Part shown: piece after piece, positions 1-8,031 of the stretch | How the letters are laid out: the number at the start of each line of letters is the position of its first letter | Numbering within the stretch: the stretch's first letter is position 1 | DNA from: Demequina muriae | Lineage (GTDB): Bacteria; Actinomycetota; Actinomycetes; Actinomycetales; Demequinaceae | Reading direction: 5' to 3' | Length of the DNA stretch: 64,000 bases | Assembly: GCF_030418295.1 (NCBI RefSeq) | Contig: NZ_JAUHQA010000001.1 | Span: 1,302,001 to 1,366,000, forward strand | Notes under the pieces: generated by a model | Told to the model about the DNA's origin: nothing | What the model saw: the letters and a program-made list of their open reading frames with translations, nothing else | Database searches by the model: none | Translations under genes and position numbers: made by a program

Positions 1-347
1 GCCTGGGGGTCGGAGCCGTCGGCCAGACCGCCCTTGCGCTCTCCATGGAGCCGTGGTCGCTCTTCACCGCCGCCGTGGTCGTGAGCTTCGCGGTCCAGGG
101 CGCCAAGATCGCGGTGGACACCATCGTGCAGCGCGACACCGAGGACGAGGTGCGCGGCCGCGCCTTCACCCTCTACGACATGGCCTACAACGTGGCGTTC
201 ATCTCCAGTGCGGTCATTGGCGGTCTGGTGCTGCCGGACGACGGCTACTCGCGTGCCGTGATGGCGGTGCTCGTGGGGCTGTACGTGCTGACGGCGCTGG
301 TGTTCGCACGCGCCCCCCGCGAGCCGTCGCCCGTCCTGGCGCGCTGA
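1..347 (+). CDS. MFS transporter, C-terminal fragment
   Basis: The reading frame is open from base 3 at the window edge to the stop at 345-347, so this is the 3' end of a gene that begins outside. The visible 114 residues contain three hydrophobic segments (around ALSMEPWSLFTAAVVV, VAFISSAVIGGLVLP and AVMAVLVGLYVLTALVF) separated by a charged loop with QRDTEDEVRGRAF. An R-G-R-A-F loop followed by two helices is typical of the last third of drug/metabolite exporters of the major facilitator superfamily. The internal ATG at 45 is not a likely start because the frame continues upstream with membrane-type sequence. The substrate cannot be told from this part. The gene ends about 35 bases before the first repeat of the AbiEi/DUF559 module. 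Confidence 0.7.
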   Translation, partial: LGVGAVGQTALALSMEPWSLFTAAVVVSFAVQGAKIAVDTIVQRDTEDEVRGRAFTLYDMAYNVAFISSAVIGGLVLPDDGYSRAVMAVLVGLYVLTALVFARAPREPSPVLAR

Positions 348-382
348 CCCGCCCCGGCACCCCAGCAGCCCAGCACCCCAGC

Positions 383-412
383 CCCTTGTAGGAAGGTTCT
401 GTACACAGAACG
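383..412. repeat. Left inverted repeat flanking the AbiEi/DUF559 gene
   Basis: This 30-base element matches the reverse complement of 1432-1461 at 28 of 30 positions. It contains its own dyad, GTTCTGT-AC-ACAGAAC (397-412 region). A shortened direct copy, CCTTGTAGGAAGG followed by TCTTGTT, lies at 426-445 just beyond the stop codon of the enclosed gene. Confidence 0.85.
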
Positions 413-444
413 TCGTGGCGGTGCGCCTTGTAGGAAGGTCTTGT

Positions 445-1344
445 TCACGCCGCACGCTCAGCGAGCGTCCGGAGCGCGATCGCGCGACACCATTGCGGAC
501 GCTCGACCACGTCCCAGTAGCCGAACCTCACCGTCGCGATCCCGGCCGAGGTCAACACCGCATCCCGCCGCAGATCTCTCACTCGCTGCGACGGTCGCGA
601 GTGCCACTGTCCGCCATCGAACTCGAATGCCGTGCGCGTGGGCGGATCGTAGGCATCCACCCGGTACGAATCGCGACGAACAGTGAGGCGGTGCTGGCGC
701 ACGATGTTCGCGAAGGCAGCGCCGGTCAGCACGGTGGTGGCGCCTTGGAGTTCGAGGTGGCTCTCGATGCCGTCCGCAGCATTTCCGAGAAGTCGCACGA
801 GTCGGCGCCGTCCCCTCACACGTGGCAGACGGTCGACGAGCTCGGTCACCGTGCCCGGATCGATACGGCCGGCGGCACACGCCCCGTAGACGAGCGACTC
901 GCGTGAGTACTCCGGCTCCCGGGCAAACGCGTGGATCAAGGCGAGTGGCGCATCGGCGGTGACGGTGCCTCGTGGCATCAGTTCAGCGCTGATCGGATGC
1001 GTCTGACTCACGACGCGCACCCAGTCTGGGCCGCGGCGGTGACACCCTCGCGGGACGACGACGTCCGCGACGTCGGGCGCCTGCTCCAGAATTCCCCGCT
1101 CAAAGAGTGCACCCCGGCCGGTGAGCGCGCTTCCGGAAGGCATCCACGCGCATGCCGCGAGCGATCGCACCGACCACGACTCACTATGGAGGGCGCTCGC
1201 GTAGTGGCCCGGTGCCACGCGGACGAGTTCGCCACGCGCGACAGCTGCCTCGATTCCGCGCGGAGTGGCGAGACCGCGCACCTCGTCCACGGTGAAGGGG
1301 CGAGGGAGGCGTTGCGCCTCGGCGATGAGACCCCTGATCGACAT
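445..1344 (-). CDS. AbiEi-type antitoxin-domain / DUF559 endonuclease-like protein
   Basis: This 299-residue protein has a short N-terminal winged-helix-like region (about 10-55) of the kind found in AbiEi_4 antitoxins, with the pattern DEVRGLATPRGIEAAVARGELVRV. Its C-terminal third (about 195-295) resembles DUF559/VSR-fold nucleases: AYDPPTRTAFEFDGGQWH, then R-x-R-D-L-R-R-D and a final FGYWDV. The acidic residues of the AFEFDG stretch could be metal-binding. Proteins of this architecture are abundant in Actinobacteria, usually as solitary genes, and their function is not established. No AbiEii toxin gene lies next to it, so a complete type IV toxin-antitoxin pair is not visible. The gene sits between near-identical inverted repeats. 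The ATG at 1344 is preceded by a TAGTCA-like hexamer rather than a Shine-Dalgarno site. Confidence 0.7.
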   Translation of the reverse strand: MSIRGLIAEAQRLPRPFTVDEVRGLATPRGIEAAVARGELVRVAPGHYASALHSESWSVRSLAACAWMPSGSALTGRGALFERGILEQAPDVADVVVPRGCHRRGPDWVRVVSQTHPISAELMPRGTVTADAPLALIHAFAREPEYSRESLVYGACAAGRIDPGTVTELVDRLPRVRGRRRLVRLLGNAADGIESHLELQGATTVLTGAAFANIVRQHRLTVRRDSYRVDAYDPPTRTAFEFDGGQWHSRPSQRVRDLRRDAVLTSAGIATVRFGYWDVVERPQWCRAIALRTLAERAA

Positions 1345-1431
1345 GGATCATGACTAGCCGCGCAGGCCTCATGCCAACAGGGGCGTTGAGCGAACCTGTG
1401 GAAAACGTTCCCACACGACGCGCTCCGAAGT

Positions 1432-1461
1432 CGTTCTGGGTACAGAACCTTCCTACAGGGG
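1432..1461. repeat. Right inverted repeat flanking the AbiEi/DUF559 gene
   Basis: This is the reverse-complement partner of 383-412, with two differences in 30 bases. It carries an imperfect dyad GTTCTGG-GT-ACAGAAC and overlaps the last codons and stop of the neighbouring membrane-protein gene (stop at 1453-1455). Confidence 0.85.
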
Positions 1462-2013
1462 AGGCGGGGGCGGGGTCAGCGGCGGTGGGGTCAGCGGCGG
1501 TGGGGTGGACGGCGCAGCGGCCGATGCGACTGCCAGCAGCGCGTTCGCCGTGGCACCGAGCGCGAGCACCAGTCCGGACAACGCCCCCACCGGCTCCGCG
1601 CCGAACGACGCGGCGGTGATCACGAGCACCAGCAGAATCGGTGCGCCCGCGAACGCGAGCATCAACCAGGGGCGCGAGCGCCGCTGTGGGGACGCAACAC
1701 GATGAGCGACCACGATCACCCCGATCGCACTCGCCATGCCGACCAGGCCCAACGCGGGCATCGCGAACCGGCCCACGACATCGGCCAGGAACGCACCGTT
1801 GAAGCCTCCGTCCAGCGCGAAGCCGATGCCGAAGAACGCCGCGGCGGCCGAGGCCAGCCCACCCGGAACGGCCATGAGCCACGTCAGCAGCCGCAACGGA
1901 TATCGACGAGCGACGTCGTCCCGATCGTCGGGGCGCAGGAGCCAGATTCCGCTGTAGACGAGCGCCACCAGTCCCGTGAGCGCCGGCACCGCGAAGACGA
2001 CGAGGAAGATCAT
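1453..2013 (-). CDS. Multi-pass membrane protein of unknown function
   Basis: The product is about 186 residues with four to five hydrophobic segments: MIFLVVFAVPALTGLVALVY at the start, then helices near residues 40-60, 78-100, 120-140 and 145-165. The tail is proline-rich and repetitive (TPPPLTPPPLTPPP) and is encoded by tandem GCGGCGGTGGGGTCA-like units. I do not recognise a family. The start was placed at ATG 2013 because it overlaps the stop of the upstream tRNA nucleotidyltransferase gene (TGATG), which suggests translational coupling. The in-frame extension to 2037 would lie wholly inside that gene. The 3' end runs into the right inverted repeat of the AbiEi/DUF559 module, so the proline tail could have been altered by that event. 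Confidence 0.55.
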   Translation of the reverse strand: MIFLVVFAVPALTGLVALVYSGIWLLRPDDRDDVARRYPLRLLTWLMAVPGGLASAAAAFFGIGFALDGGFNGAFLADVVGRFAMPALGLVGMASAIGVIVVAHRVASPQRRSRPWLMLAFAGAPILLVLVITAASFGAEPVGALSGLVLALGATANALLAVASAAAPSTPPPLTPPPLTPPPPPL

Positions 2014-3482
2014 CAGCTGTTCCTCTCCGTCCACCACGCCAGCAGCTCGGCGCGAGCGCGGTCATCCTCGAGAGGCCCGTGCTCCATCCGCAGCTCGAGC
2101 ATGTGCTTGTACGCCAGCCCCACATCGCGGCCGGGGCCGATGCCGAGAATCTCCATGATCGCGTTGCCATCAAGGTCGGGGCGAATCGCGTCCACCTCTT
2201 CGCGCTCGCGCAGCTCGGCGATGCGGTGCTCGAGGTCGTCGTAGGCGAACGACAGACGGTCGGCCTTGCGGCGGTTGCGGGTGGTGACGTCGGCGCGCGT
2301 TAGCCGATGCAGGCGCTCCAGCTGATCGCCCGCATCGGTGATGTAGCGGCGCACCGCAGAATCGGACCAGCGTGCGTCGGCGTAACCATGGAACCTCAGG
2401 TGCAGGCCCACGAGGTGCGACACCGCGCGTGTCGTGTCCTTGTCGAACCTCAGCGCCTTCATGCGCTTGGTCGTCATCTTGGCCCCGACCACCTCGTGAT
2501 GGTGGAAGCTGACGCCGCCGCCTGGCTCGAGCCGCCGCGTGGGCGGCTTGCCGATGTCGTGCAGCAGAGCCGCAAGCCTCAGCACCAGGTCGGGGGCCGG
2601 CACCGGCCCGTCAGTCCCCGTCTCGAGCGCGATCGCCTGATCGACCACCGTGAGCGTGTGCTCGTAGACGTCCTTGTGGTGATGGTGCTCGTCCACCTCG
2701 AGCTGGAGCGCGGGCAGCTCGGGCAGCACGTGCGCCGCGAGCCCGGAGTCGACGAGCGCCCTGAGGCCAGCGCGCGGGGAGGCGCCCAGCATCAGCTTGG
2801 TCAGTTCGTCGCGCACCCGCTCTGCAGACACGATGCCGATGCGCTCGGCCAGGCGAGACATCGCGGCGAAGGTCGCGGGCTCGATGTCGAAGCCGAGCTG
2901 TGACGCGAAGCGCGCGGCCCGCATCATGCGCAGGGGGTCGTCGCCAAAGGACACGTCGGGCTCGATCGGGGTGCGCAGCAGACCGCCGCCCAGGTCCTCG
3001 AGGCCTCCGTGGAGGTCGACGAGTTCACGCGCCGGCAGCCGCACCGCCATGGCGTTGACGGTGAAGTCGCGCCTCGCGAGGTCGCCCTCGAGCGAATCGC
3101 CGAACGCCACCACCGGCTTGCGCGTCTCGCCGTCGTACTCGTCGGCGCGGAATGTGGTGATCTCCACGACGAGGTCGCCGCGGCGGCCGCCGATGGTGCC
3201 GAACTCCCGGCCCATGTCCCACGTGGAGCGCGTCCACGTCCGCAGCAGGCGCTCCGTGTCGTCGGGGCGAGCCGAGGTGGCGAAGTCGAAGTCGGAGGAG
3301 GACCGCCCCAAGAACGCGTCCCTGACCGGCCCGCCCACGAGCGCGAACTCGTGTCCGGCCTGGTCGAACACCTCCGCCAGTTCGAGAATGGAGGCGGGCA
3401 GCGCCTCCCACAGGGACGCGGCGCGGCGGCGCAGCACGTCCATGGGAGGCATGGGGATGGGGTCGGTCACGTGCACCAGCAT
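2013..3482 (-). CDS. pcnA: CCA tRNA nucleotidyltransferase (poly(A) polymerase family)
   Basis: The enzyme adds or repairs the CCA end of tRNAs in the cytoplasm. The 489-residue product has the class II nucleotidyltransferase head: GGPVRD at residues 50-55 and the metal-binding D-F-D at 64-66. An RNA-binding middle follows, with the ERVRDELTKL helix. The C-terminal part has an HD domain with LLHDIGKPPTR and a preceding H-cluster (DEHHHHKDVYEHT). This matches the usual actinobacterial PcnA/Cca. The start at ATG 3482 (MLVHVTDP) was chosen over much longer open frames because it begins just before the family homology. ATG 3452 or 3443 would also be possible, and no strong ribosome-binding site decides between them. 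The gene is divergent from the Nudix gene and coupled to the downstream membrane protein. Confidence 0.9.
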   Translation of the reverse strand: MLVHVTDPIPMPPMDVLRRRAASLWEALPASILELAEVFDQAGHEFALVGGPVRDAFLGRSSSDFDFATSARPDDTERLLRTWTRSTWDMGREFGTIGGRRGDLVVEITTFRADEYDGETRKPVVAFGDSLEGDLARRDFTVNAMAVRLPARELVDLHGGLEDLGGGLLRTPIEPDVSFGDDPLRMMRAARFASQLGFDIEPATFAAMSRLAERIGIVSAERVRDELTKLMLGASPRAGLRALVDSGLAAHVLPELPALQLEVDEHHHHKDVYEHTLTVVDQAIALETGTDGPVPAPDLVLRLAALLHDIGKPPTRRLEPGGGVSFHHHEVVGAKMTTKRMKALRFDKDTTRAVSHLVGLHLRFHGYADARWSDSAVRRYITDAGDQLERLHRLTRADVTTRNRRKADRLSFAYDDLEHRIAELREREEVDAIRPDLDGNAIMEILGIGPGRDVGLAYKHMLELRMEHGPLEDDRARAELLAWWTERNS

Positions 3483-3554
3483 CCCAGACACCGGCTCGGT
3501 GGCCCTCACCGTGCCCTCACCGCGCGGCCTGCTCCGGGTCCCGGCGGGCCTCGT

Positions 3555-3560
3555 TAGAGT
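3555..3560 (+). promoter_or_regulatory. Probable -10 element (TAGAGT) of a leaderless Nudix transcript
   Basis: The hexamer TAGAGT ends six bases before the ATG at 3567 and there is no Shine-Dalgarno sequence. That spacing puts the predicted transcription start at the initiation codon, the arrangement of leaderless actinobacterial genes. Confidence 0.4.
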
Positions 3561-3566
3561 TGGCGC

Positions 3567-4130
3567 ATGTCCCATCCGTCCGATCCGCGCCCCGGAGCGA
3601 CCCCCCGCCCCCCGGCGGGGCACTCGCTGCGCCAGCGTCGGGCCGGTCAGTCGCGGGGAGAGGGGCACGTCCTCCGGGCGGCGCAGCTGCCGGTGTCGAA
3701 CGAGACGTCTGCGGGCGGCATCGCCGTGAAGGTCGAGGACGGCGTGGCGCTCGCCGCCTGCATCGGCCGGCGCAACCGCGCGGGGCGCCTCGAGTGGTGC
3801 CTGCCCAAGGGCCACATCGAAGGCGTCGAGACCCCGGAGGAGGCCGCGATCCGCGAGGTCGCGGAGGAGACCGGCATCACTGCCGAGGTGATCCAGGCCA
3901 TCGGCGTGATCGATTACTGGTTCACGGGCGACGATCGCCGCGTGCACAAGGTCGTCCACCACTTCCTGCTCGAGGCCAAGGGCGGCATCATCACCACCGA
4001 GAACGATCCCGACCACGAAGCCGAAGTGGCCGACTGGATCCCCGTCGCCGACCTCGGCAGCCGACTCGCGTTCCCCAACGAACGCAAGATGGCCCAGGTG
4101 GCGGCTCAACTGCTGGCGATCCCGACGTGA
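3567..4130 (+). CDS. Nudix hydrolase (MutT4-like)
   Basis: The 187-residue product carries a complete Nudix box at about residues 82-104: GHIEGVE, then seven residues, then REVAEETGI. This supplies the glutamates that bind the catalytic metal. Such enzymes hydrolyse nucleoside diphosphates linked to another group, for house-cleaning of damaged nucleotides or dinucleoside polyphosphates; the substrate here is unknown. The basic N-terminal 40 residues (HSLRQRRAGQSRGEG) precede the fold. The position next to a DUF6049 gene, murJ and the CCA enzyme copies the mycobacterial mutT4-Rv3909-mviN order. The stop overlaps the GTG start of the next gene (GTGA at 4127-4130), so the two are probably cotranslated. 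Confidence 0.88.
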   Translation: MSHPSDPRPGATPRPPAGHSLRQRRAGQSRGEGHVLRAAQLPVSNETSAGGIAVKVEDGVALAACIGRRNRAGRLEWCLPKGHIEGVETPEEAAIREVAEETGITAEVIQAIGVIDYWFTGDDRRVHKVVHHFLLEAKGGIITTENDPDHEAEVADWIPVADLGSRLAFPNERKMAQVAAQLLAIPT

Positions 4131-6301
4131 GCAGAATCGTCGCCGCACTCGCGGCGAGCCTCGTCCTGCTCACCGCCGCCGGCCCGGCCGCGGTGGGTGC
4201 GGAGGTCCCCGACCCCACGCCCTCGGCGTCCTCGTCGGCCGATGCGCGGACTCCCGAGCTCCGCGATCAGACAGGAATGCTGACGGCACGGCTGGTGGAC
4301 CTCGCCTCCCCGGCCTTGGACCCCTCGGCGCGCCTGAGCGCGACGATCACCGCCACGAACCGTGGCGCCCTGCCCGTCGACGGGGTGGTGCTCGAGCTCG
4401 CGCTCACCGACCAGCCGCTGCGAGACCGCGACGCGCTCGACGCCTTCCTCGACGACCCGTCCGCCTTCTCCTCCCGGCTCGCAGCGCAGCAGCCCGAACC
4501 ACCGGTGGAGACGTCTGCCGAGACCACAGCATCCACCCCGGCGGACCTGCTGGGCGCCGTCGGCGACGAGGACGACGCTGCGGCCGAGCCCGAACCGGAG
4601 GGCGTGACCATCGCTGCGGGAGCCTCTCGGACCATCACCGTCGGCGCCACCCCCACCGAGCTCGGACTGCCCGCCGGTCGCTGGGGCGTCTATGGCGCCG
4701 TGCTCACGCTGATGACGGCGGATGGCGCGATCGCCGTCGACGCCGTCCCCCTCACCTGGCAGGGAACAGCGGTGCCGGAGCTCACGCTCACGACGCTGTC
4801 GACCGCTGCCGGCACGGCGAACCGGGTGGCCACCCACCTCGGTGCCTCCAACGTCGCAGGCGTCACGACCGCCGTCGACCCCGCTCCCGTCACCAACGCG
4901 ATGGCCTTTGACTCCGGACTGGTCGAGCGAGAGACGTGGCGCCTCGCGAGCGGATCTCCTGACCTCACGTCTCTGGCGCACGCAGGCGAGACCACCCTCA
5001 TGGACCTGGCGCTCTCGATGCCCGCAGGGACCAATCTGGCGAGCATCGGGACCGCGCCATGGCTCGCCGTCCCCTCGGGGATCGACGCGTCCAGCACGAG
5101 GGCGGCCACCGAGCTCGGCGCCGGCGCCGTCCTCGCCCTGCCCGAGGCCGAAGGCTTCGAGGCTCTCGAAGAGCAGGCCGATGCGGCGGTCGCCCAGGCG
5201 GGCGACGCCCTGGTGCTGGTGCCGGATGCGCGCCTCAGCGAGGCGATCACCGAATACCGTCCCGGCACCGAGGCCGCACGCGCGCGAGTCCTCGCCGAGT
5301 CGGCTCTGCTCGCCGACGAGGCCGACGGCGCGCCGGTGCTGGCCGTGATTGACGATTCGTGGCGCCCGGGATCCTCGACCCCGTCCGGCACCCTCGAGTC
5401 GCTCATGACGGCGCCGTGGGTGGACCCGCTCCCCGTGTCAGGGCTGCTGGAGACGGACGCCGCCGATGTGACCCTTCCGACCACCGTGGCGACGGACGCC
5501 GACCTTGACGCCGCAGACGTGGCGGCGCTGGCAGGGGCGCTCGAGAGGCTCACCACACTTTCTTCCGCCACCACCTCCCCGTCCACGGCGCTCGCCGACT
5601 GGGGGACGGACCTGCTCCAAGGCGCCTCGGTCACGTACCGGGGCGATCCCGGGCTCCGCGACGCCGCCGTGAGCGCCGCGCTCGCGCGCGTCGACGCCAC
5701 GCTGGCTTCGCTGCGGATCGCCGAGAGCTCCGACCTGAACCTGCTGGCAGAGTCGGGGGAGATTCCCGTCACCATCGTCAATGGTCTGGATCACGACGTC
5801 GCCGTGCGCGTCGACCTCACGAGCTTCTCCCCCAACCTCCAGGTGCTGGCGACCCCCACGATCACCGTGCCTGCCGGAGCCGAAGGCGCCTCGCTCGTTC
5901 CGGTCGAGGCCGTGTCCAGCGCCAACGTGAGGGTGGCAGTCGTACTGCGCAGCACGGAGGGCCTGCCGGCCAGCGAGGCGCAGACGTTCGCGGTCCGCGT
6001 GCGTGCGGACTGGGGCAACGCCGCCACCGCCGTGTTCTCGGTGCTGCTGGTGCTGCTGCTCGTCGCCGGGCTGGTGAGGACTGCCAGACGGGGCCGGAGG
6101 GACACTCGCGCCGAGCCCGCTCCGGCTCCCGCCACGGAGCCCGACAGCGAGACCGAGAACGTCCCCTTTGAGGACGACGACGAGGCCAGCGACGACGTCA
6201 AGCCTTCGGCCGAGGGCGACGAGCCCGCCGCCGAAGGTGACGATCCCGGCGAGCCGGACGAGGACGCCCCGCAGGTCGATCGCGGGACCGGACGTGACTG
6301 A
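4127..6301 (+). CDS. DUF6049 family secreted/membrane-anchored protein
   Basis: The 724-residue product starts with a signal peptide (SRIVAALAASLVLLTAAGPAAVGA). The large extracytoplasmic region is rich in Ala, Thr and Asp. One membrane helix (AVFSVLLVLLLVAGLVRTARRGRR, near residue 640) is followed by a strongly acidic cytoplasmic tail (DNVPFEDDDEASDD-type). This is the layout of the actinobacterial DUF6049/Rv3909 family, always found just upstream of murJ. Its role is unproven, and the linkage suggests cell-wall assembly. The GTG at 4127 overlaps the Nudix stop and directly precedes the signal peptide, whereas the frame open further upstream is a shadow of the Nudix gene. Its own stop overlaps the murJ start. 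Confidence 0.8.
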   Translation: MSRIVAALAASLVLLTAAGPAAVGAEVPDPTPSASSSADARTPELRDQTGMLTARLVDLASPALDPSARLSATITATNRGALPVDGVVLELALTDQPLRDRDALDAFLDDPSAFSSRLAAQQPEPPVETSAETTASTPADLLGAVGDEDDAAAEPEPEGVTIAAGASRTITVGATPTELGLPAGRWGVYGAVLTLMTADGAIAVDAVPLTWQGTAVPELTLTTLSTAAGTANRVATHLGASNVAGVTTAVDPAPVTNAMAFDSGLVERETWRLASGSPDLTSLAHAGETTLMDLALSMPAGTNLASIGTAPWLAVPSGIDASSTRAATELGAGAVLALPEAEGFEALEEQADAAVAQAGDALVLVPDARLSEAITEYRPGTEAARARVLAESALLADEADGAPVLAVIDDSWRPGSSTPSGTLESLMTAPWVDPLPVSGLLETDAADVTLPTTVATDADLDAADVAALAGALERLTTLSSATTSPSTALADWGTDLLQGASVTYRGDPGLRDAAVSAALARVDATLASLRIAESSDLNLLAESGEIPVTIVNGLDHDVAVRVDLTSFSPNLQVLATPTITVPAGAEGASLVPVEAVSSANVRVAVVLRSTEGLPASEAQTFAVRVRADWGNAATAVFSVLLVLLLVAGLVRTARRGRRDTRAEPAPAPATEPDSETENVPFEDDDEASDDVKPSAEGDEPAAEGDDPGEPDEDAPQVDRGTGRD

Positions 6302-7985
6302 GCCGGCCGAACCCGCATCGGCCGGCTCCGAGCAGCCGCGCCCCCGCCACTCGCTGCGCCGATCCTCGGCCATCATGGCCTCCGGCACCGCTACGTCGCG
6401 CGTGCTCGGACTCGTGCGCAACATGCTGCTGGTCGCGGCCATCGGCCTGAACGCCGACGCGGCGAACGCGTACGACGCGGCGAACCGGCTGCCCAACGCC
6501 TTCTTCGCGATTCTCGCTGCGGGAGTGCTCAACGCCGCGCTGGTGCCACAGATCGTGAAGGCCCTTCACCGGGAGGGTGGGGAGCGCACGGTCGATCGGA
6601 TTCTCACGATCGGCGGGGTCATCACCCTGGGCGCCACGATCGCGTTCACCGTCACGGCGCAGGCCTGGATCGCGTTGTACACCGACGGCTGGTCACCCGA
6701 GATGCTCGCGCTCGGCACCGCCTTCGCCTACTGGTGCATCCCTCAGCTGTTCTTCTACGGCCTCTACACGCTGCTGGGCCAGGTGCTCAACGCGAAGTCC
6801 CAGTTCGGGCCGTTCATGTGGGCGCCGGTGCTGAACAACATCGTGTCGATCGTGGGGCTGCTCGTGTTCCTCGCGGTGTTCGGGCCCTTCGACACGGCCA
6901 ACCCGCTGGCTCCGGAGGAGTGGACGCCGGGCGCCATCGCGTTGATCGGCGGCACGGCCACGCTGGGCATCGCGGCGCAGGCCCTGATCCTGATCGTTCC
7001 GCTGGTGCGCGGAGGCTACCGCTGGCACTGGCGCTGGCGTGGACCCAAGGGCGAGCTCACCGTCATCGGCCGGGTCGCCAGCTGGGCGCTGGCGGCGGTG
7101 GCCGTGGAGCAGGTGGGCGTGCTGCTCGTGATGCAGGTGGCGTCCGCGGCAGCCACCGCTCCTGGGGCCGATGCGGGGGGTGAGATCGCGGGAAACGCCG
7201 CCTACTTCCAGGCGTTGTCGCTGTACCTGGTGCCGCACTCGGTGATCACCATCTCGCTTGCGACCGCGATGTACACGGCGATGGCGGGCCACGTCACGCG
7301 CGGCGACATGGCATCGCTGCGGCGCGATCTCTCACACGGCCTCAGGACCGTGGGCGTGCTGACCGTGTTCGCCACCGCCGCGATGATCCTGTTCGCGCCG
7401 TACATCGTGCGCGCCATCCTCATCACCGCGACCGTCGAGGAGGTCCAGTCGGTCGCCTGGGTGATGAGCGCGATGGTGCTCGGCCTGGTGCCGCTGGGCG
7501 CGACGGTGCTGTTCAAGCGCGTGTACTTCGTGCTCGAAGAGGCGCGGTCGATCTTCTACATGCACATCCCCATGACGATCGCGTGGGTCGGCATCGCCTG
7601 GGCGTTCCGGCTGTGGACCGAGCCCCGCTGGTGGACGGTGGGAGTCGGGCTCGGCCTCGCCATGTCCAATGTGGTGGGCGTGGTGCTGCGGGCGGGCGGC
7701 CTGAGCCGCCGCATCGGGGGCCTCGACGGCCGCCGTGTGCTCGTGCTCCACGCGAAGGCCGCGCTCGCCGTCCTGGTGGCGAGCGGCGTCGTGTGGGCGC
7801 TCATGCTGACGGTGCCGCCGATCCAGGATCTCGAGGGCGTGGGCGGCAGGATCGCCGCCGTGGCCGTGGTCGCCGGGGGCGGGCTGATCCTGCTCGGGGT
7901 GTACGCGGGCGGCCTGTGGCTGCTCCGGGTTCAGGAGGCCCGAGACGCCGCCCAACCGATCCTGCGCCGCCTCGGTCGCGGTTAG
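6294..7985 (+). CDS. murJ: Lipid II flippase MurJ (MviN)
   Basis: MurJ moves lipid-linked peptidoglycan precursor across the cytoplasmic membrane. The 563-residue product has an N-terminal cytoplasmic stretch, the family signature SRVLGLVRNMLLV and about 14 hydrophobic helices. Conserved MurJ features include DAANRLPNAFFAILAAGVLNAALVP and QVLNAKSQFGPFMWAPVLNN. Unlike the mycobacterial protein it lacks a fused pseudokinase and carbohydrate-binding tail; the pseudokinase is the separate next gene. The start is GTG 6294, which overlaps the end of the DUF6049 gene by eight bases. Upstream in-frame ATGs lie deep inside that gene. Confidence 0.92.
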   Translation: MTEPAEPASAGSEQPRPRHSLRRSSAIMASGTATSRVLGLVRNMLLVAAIGLNADAANAYDAANRLPNAFFAILAAGVLNAALVPQIVKALHREGGERTVDRILTIGGVITLGATIAFTVTAQAWIALYTDGWSPEMLALGTAFAYWCIPQLFFYGLYTLLGQVLNAKSQFGPFMWAPVLNNIVSIVGLLVFLAVFGPFDTANPLAPEEWTPGAIALIGGTATLGIAAQALILIVPLVRGGYRWHWRWRGPKGELTVIGRVASWALAAVAVEQVGVLLVMQVASAAATAPGADAGGEIAGNAAYFQALSLYLVPHSVITISLATAMYTAMAGHVTRGDMASLRRDLSHGLRTVGVLTVFATAAMILFAPYIVRAILITATVEEVQSVAWVMSAMVLGLVPLGATVLFKRVYFVLEEARSIFYMHIPMTIAWVGIAWAFRLWTEPRWWTVGVGLGLAMSNVVGVVLRAGGLSRRIGGLDGRRVLVLHAKAALAVLVASGVVWALMLTVPPIQDLEGVGGRIAAVAVVAGGGLILLGVYAGGLWLLRVQEARDAAQPILRRLGRG

Positions 7986-8031
7986 GATGGAGTCCCCTGT
8001 GTGGGGGCAGGCGACACCGGGGAGATGAGAC

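Noticed and set aside
445-1344. A complete type IV AbiE toxin-antitoxin pair
   Set aside because: No nucleotidyltransferase (AbiEii) gene is adjacent on either side.
1396-1404. TGTGGAAAA as a further DnaA box
   Set aside because: A single site with one mismatch, isolated and far from other boxes; chance occurrence is likely.
2013-4148. A 711-codon open frame including pcnA and a long upstream extension
   Set aside because: Family homology starts just after 3482; the extension runs antisense through the Nudix gene and has the composition of a shadow frame.
3560-6301. A 913-codon open frame including the DUF6049 gene
   Set aside because: The first 189 codons are an out-of-frame reading of the Nudix gene; a signal peptide begins right at GTG 4127.
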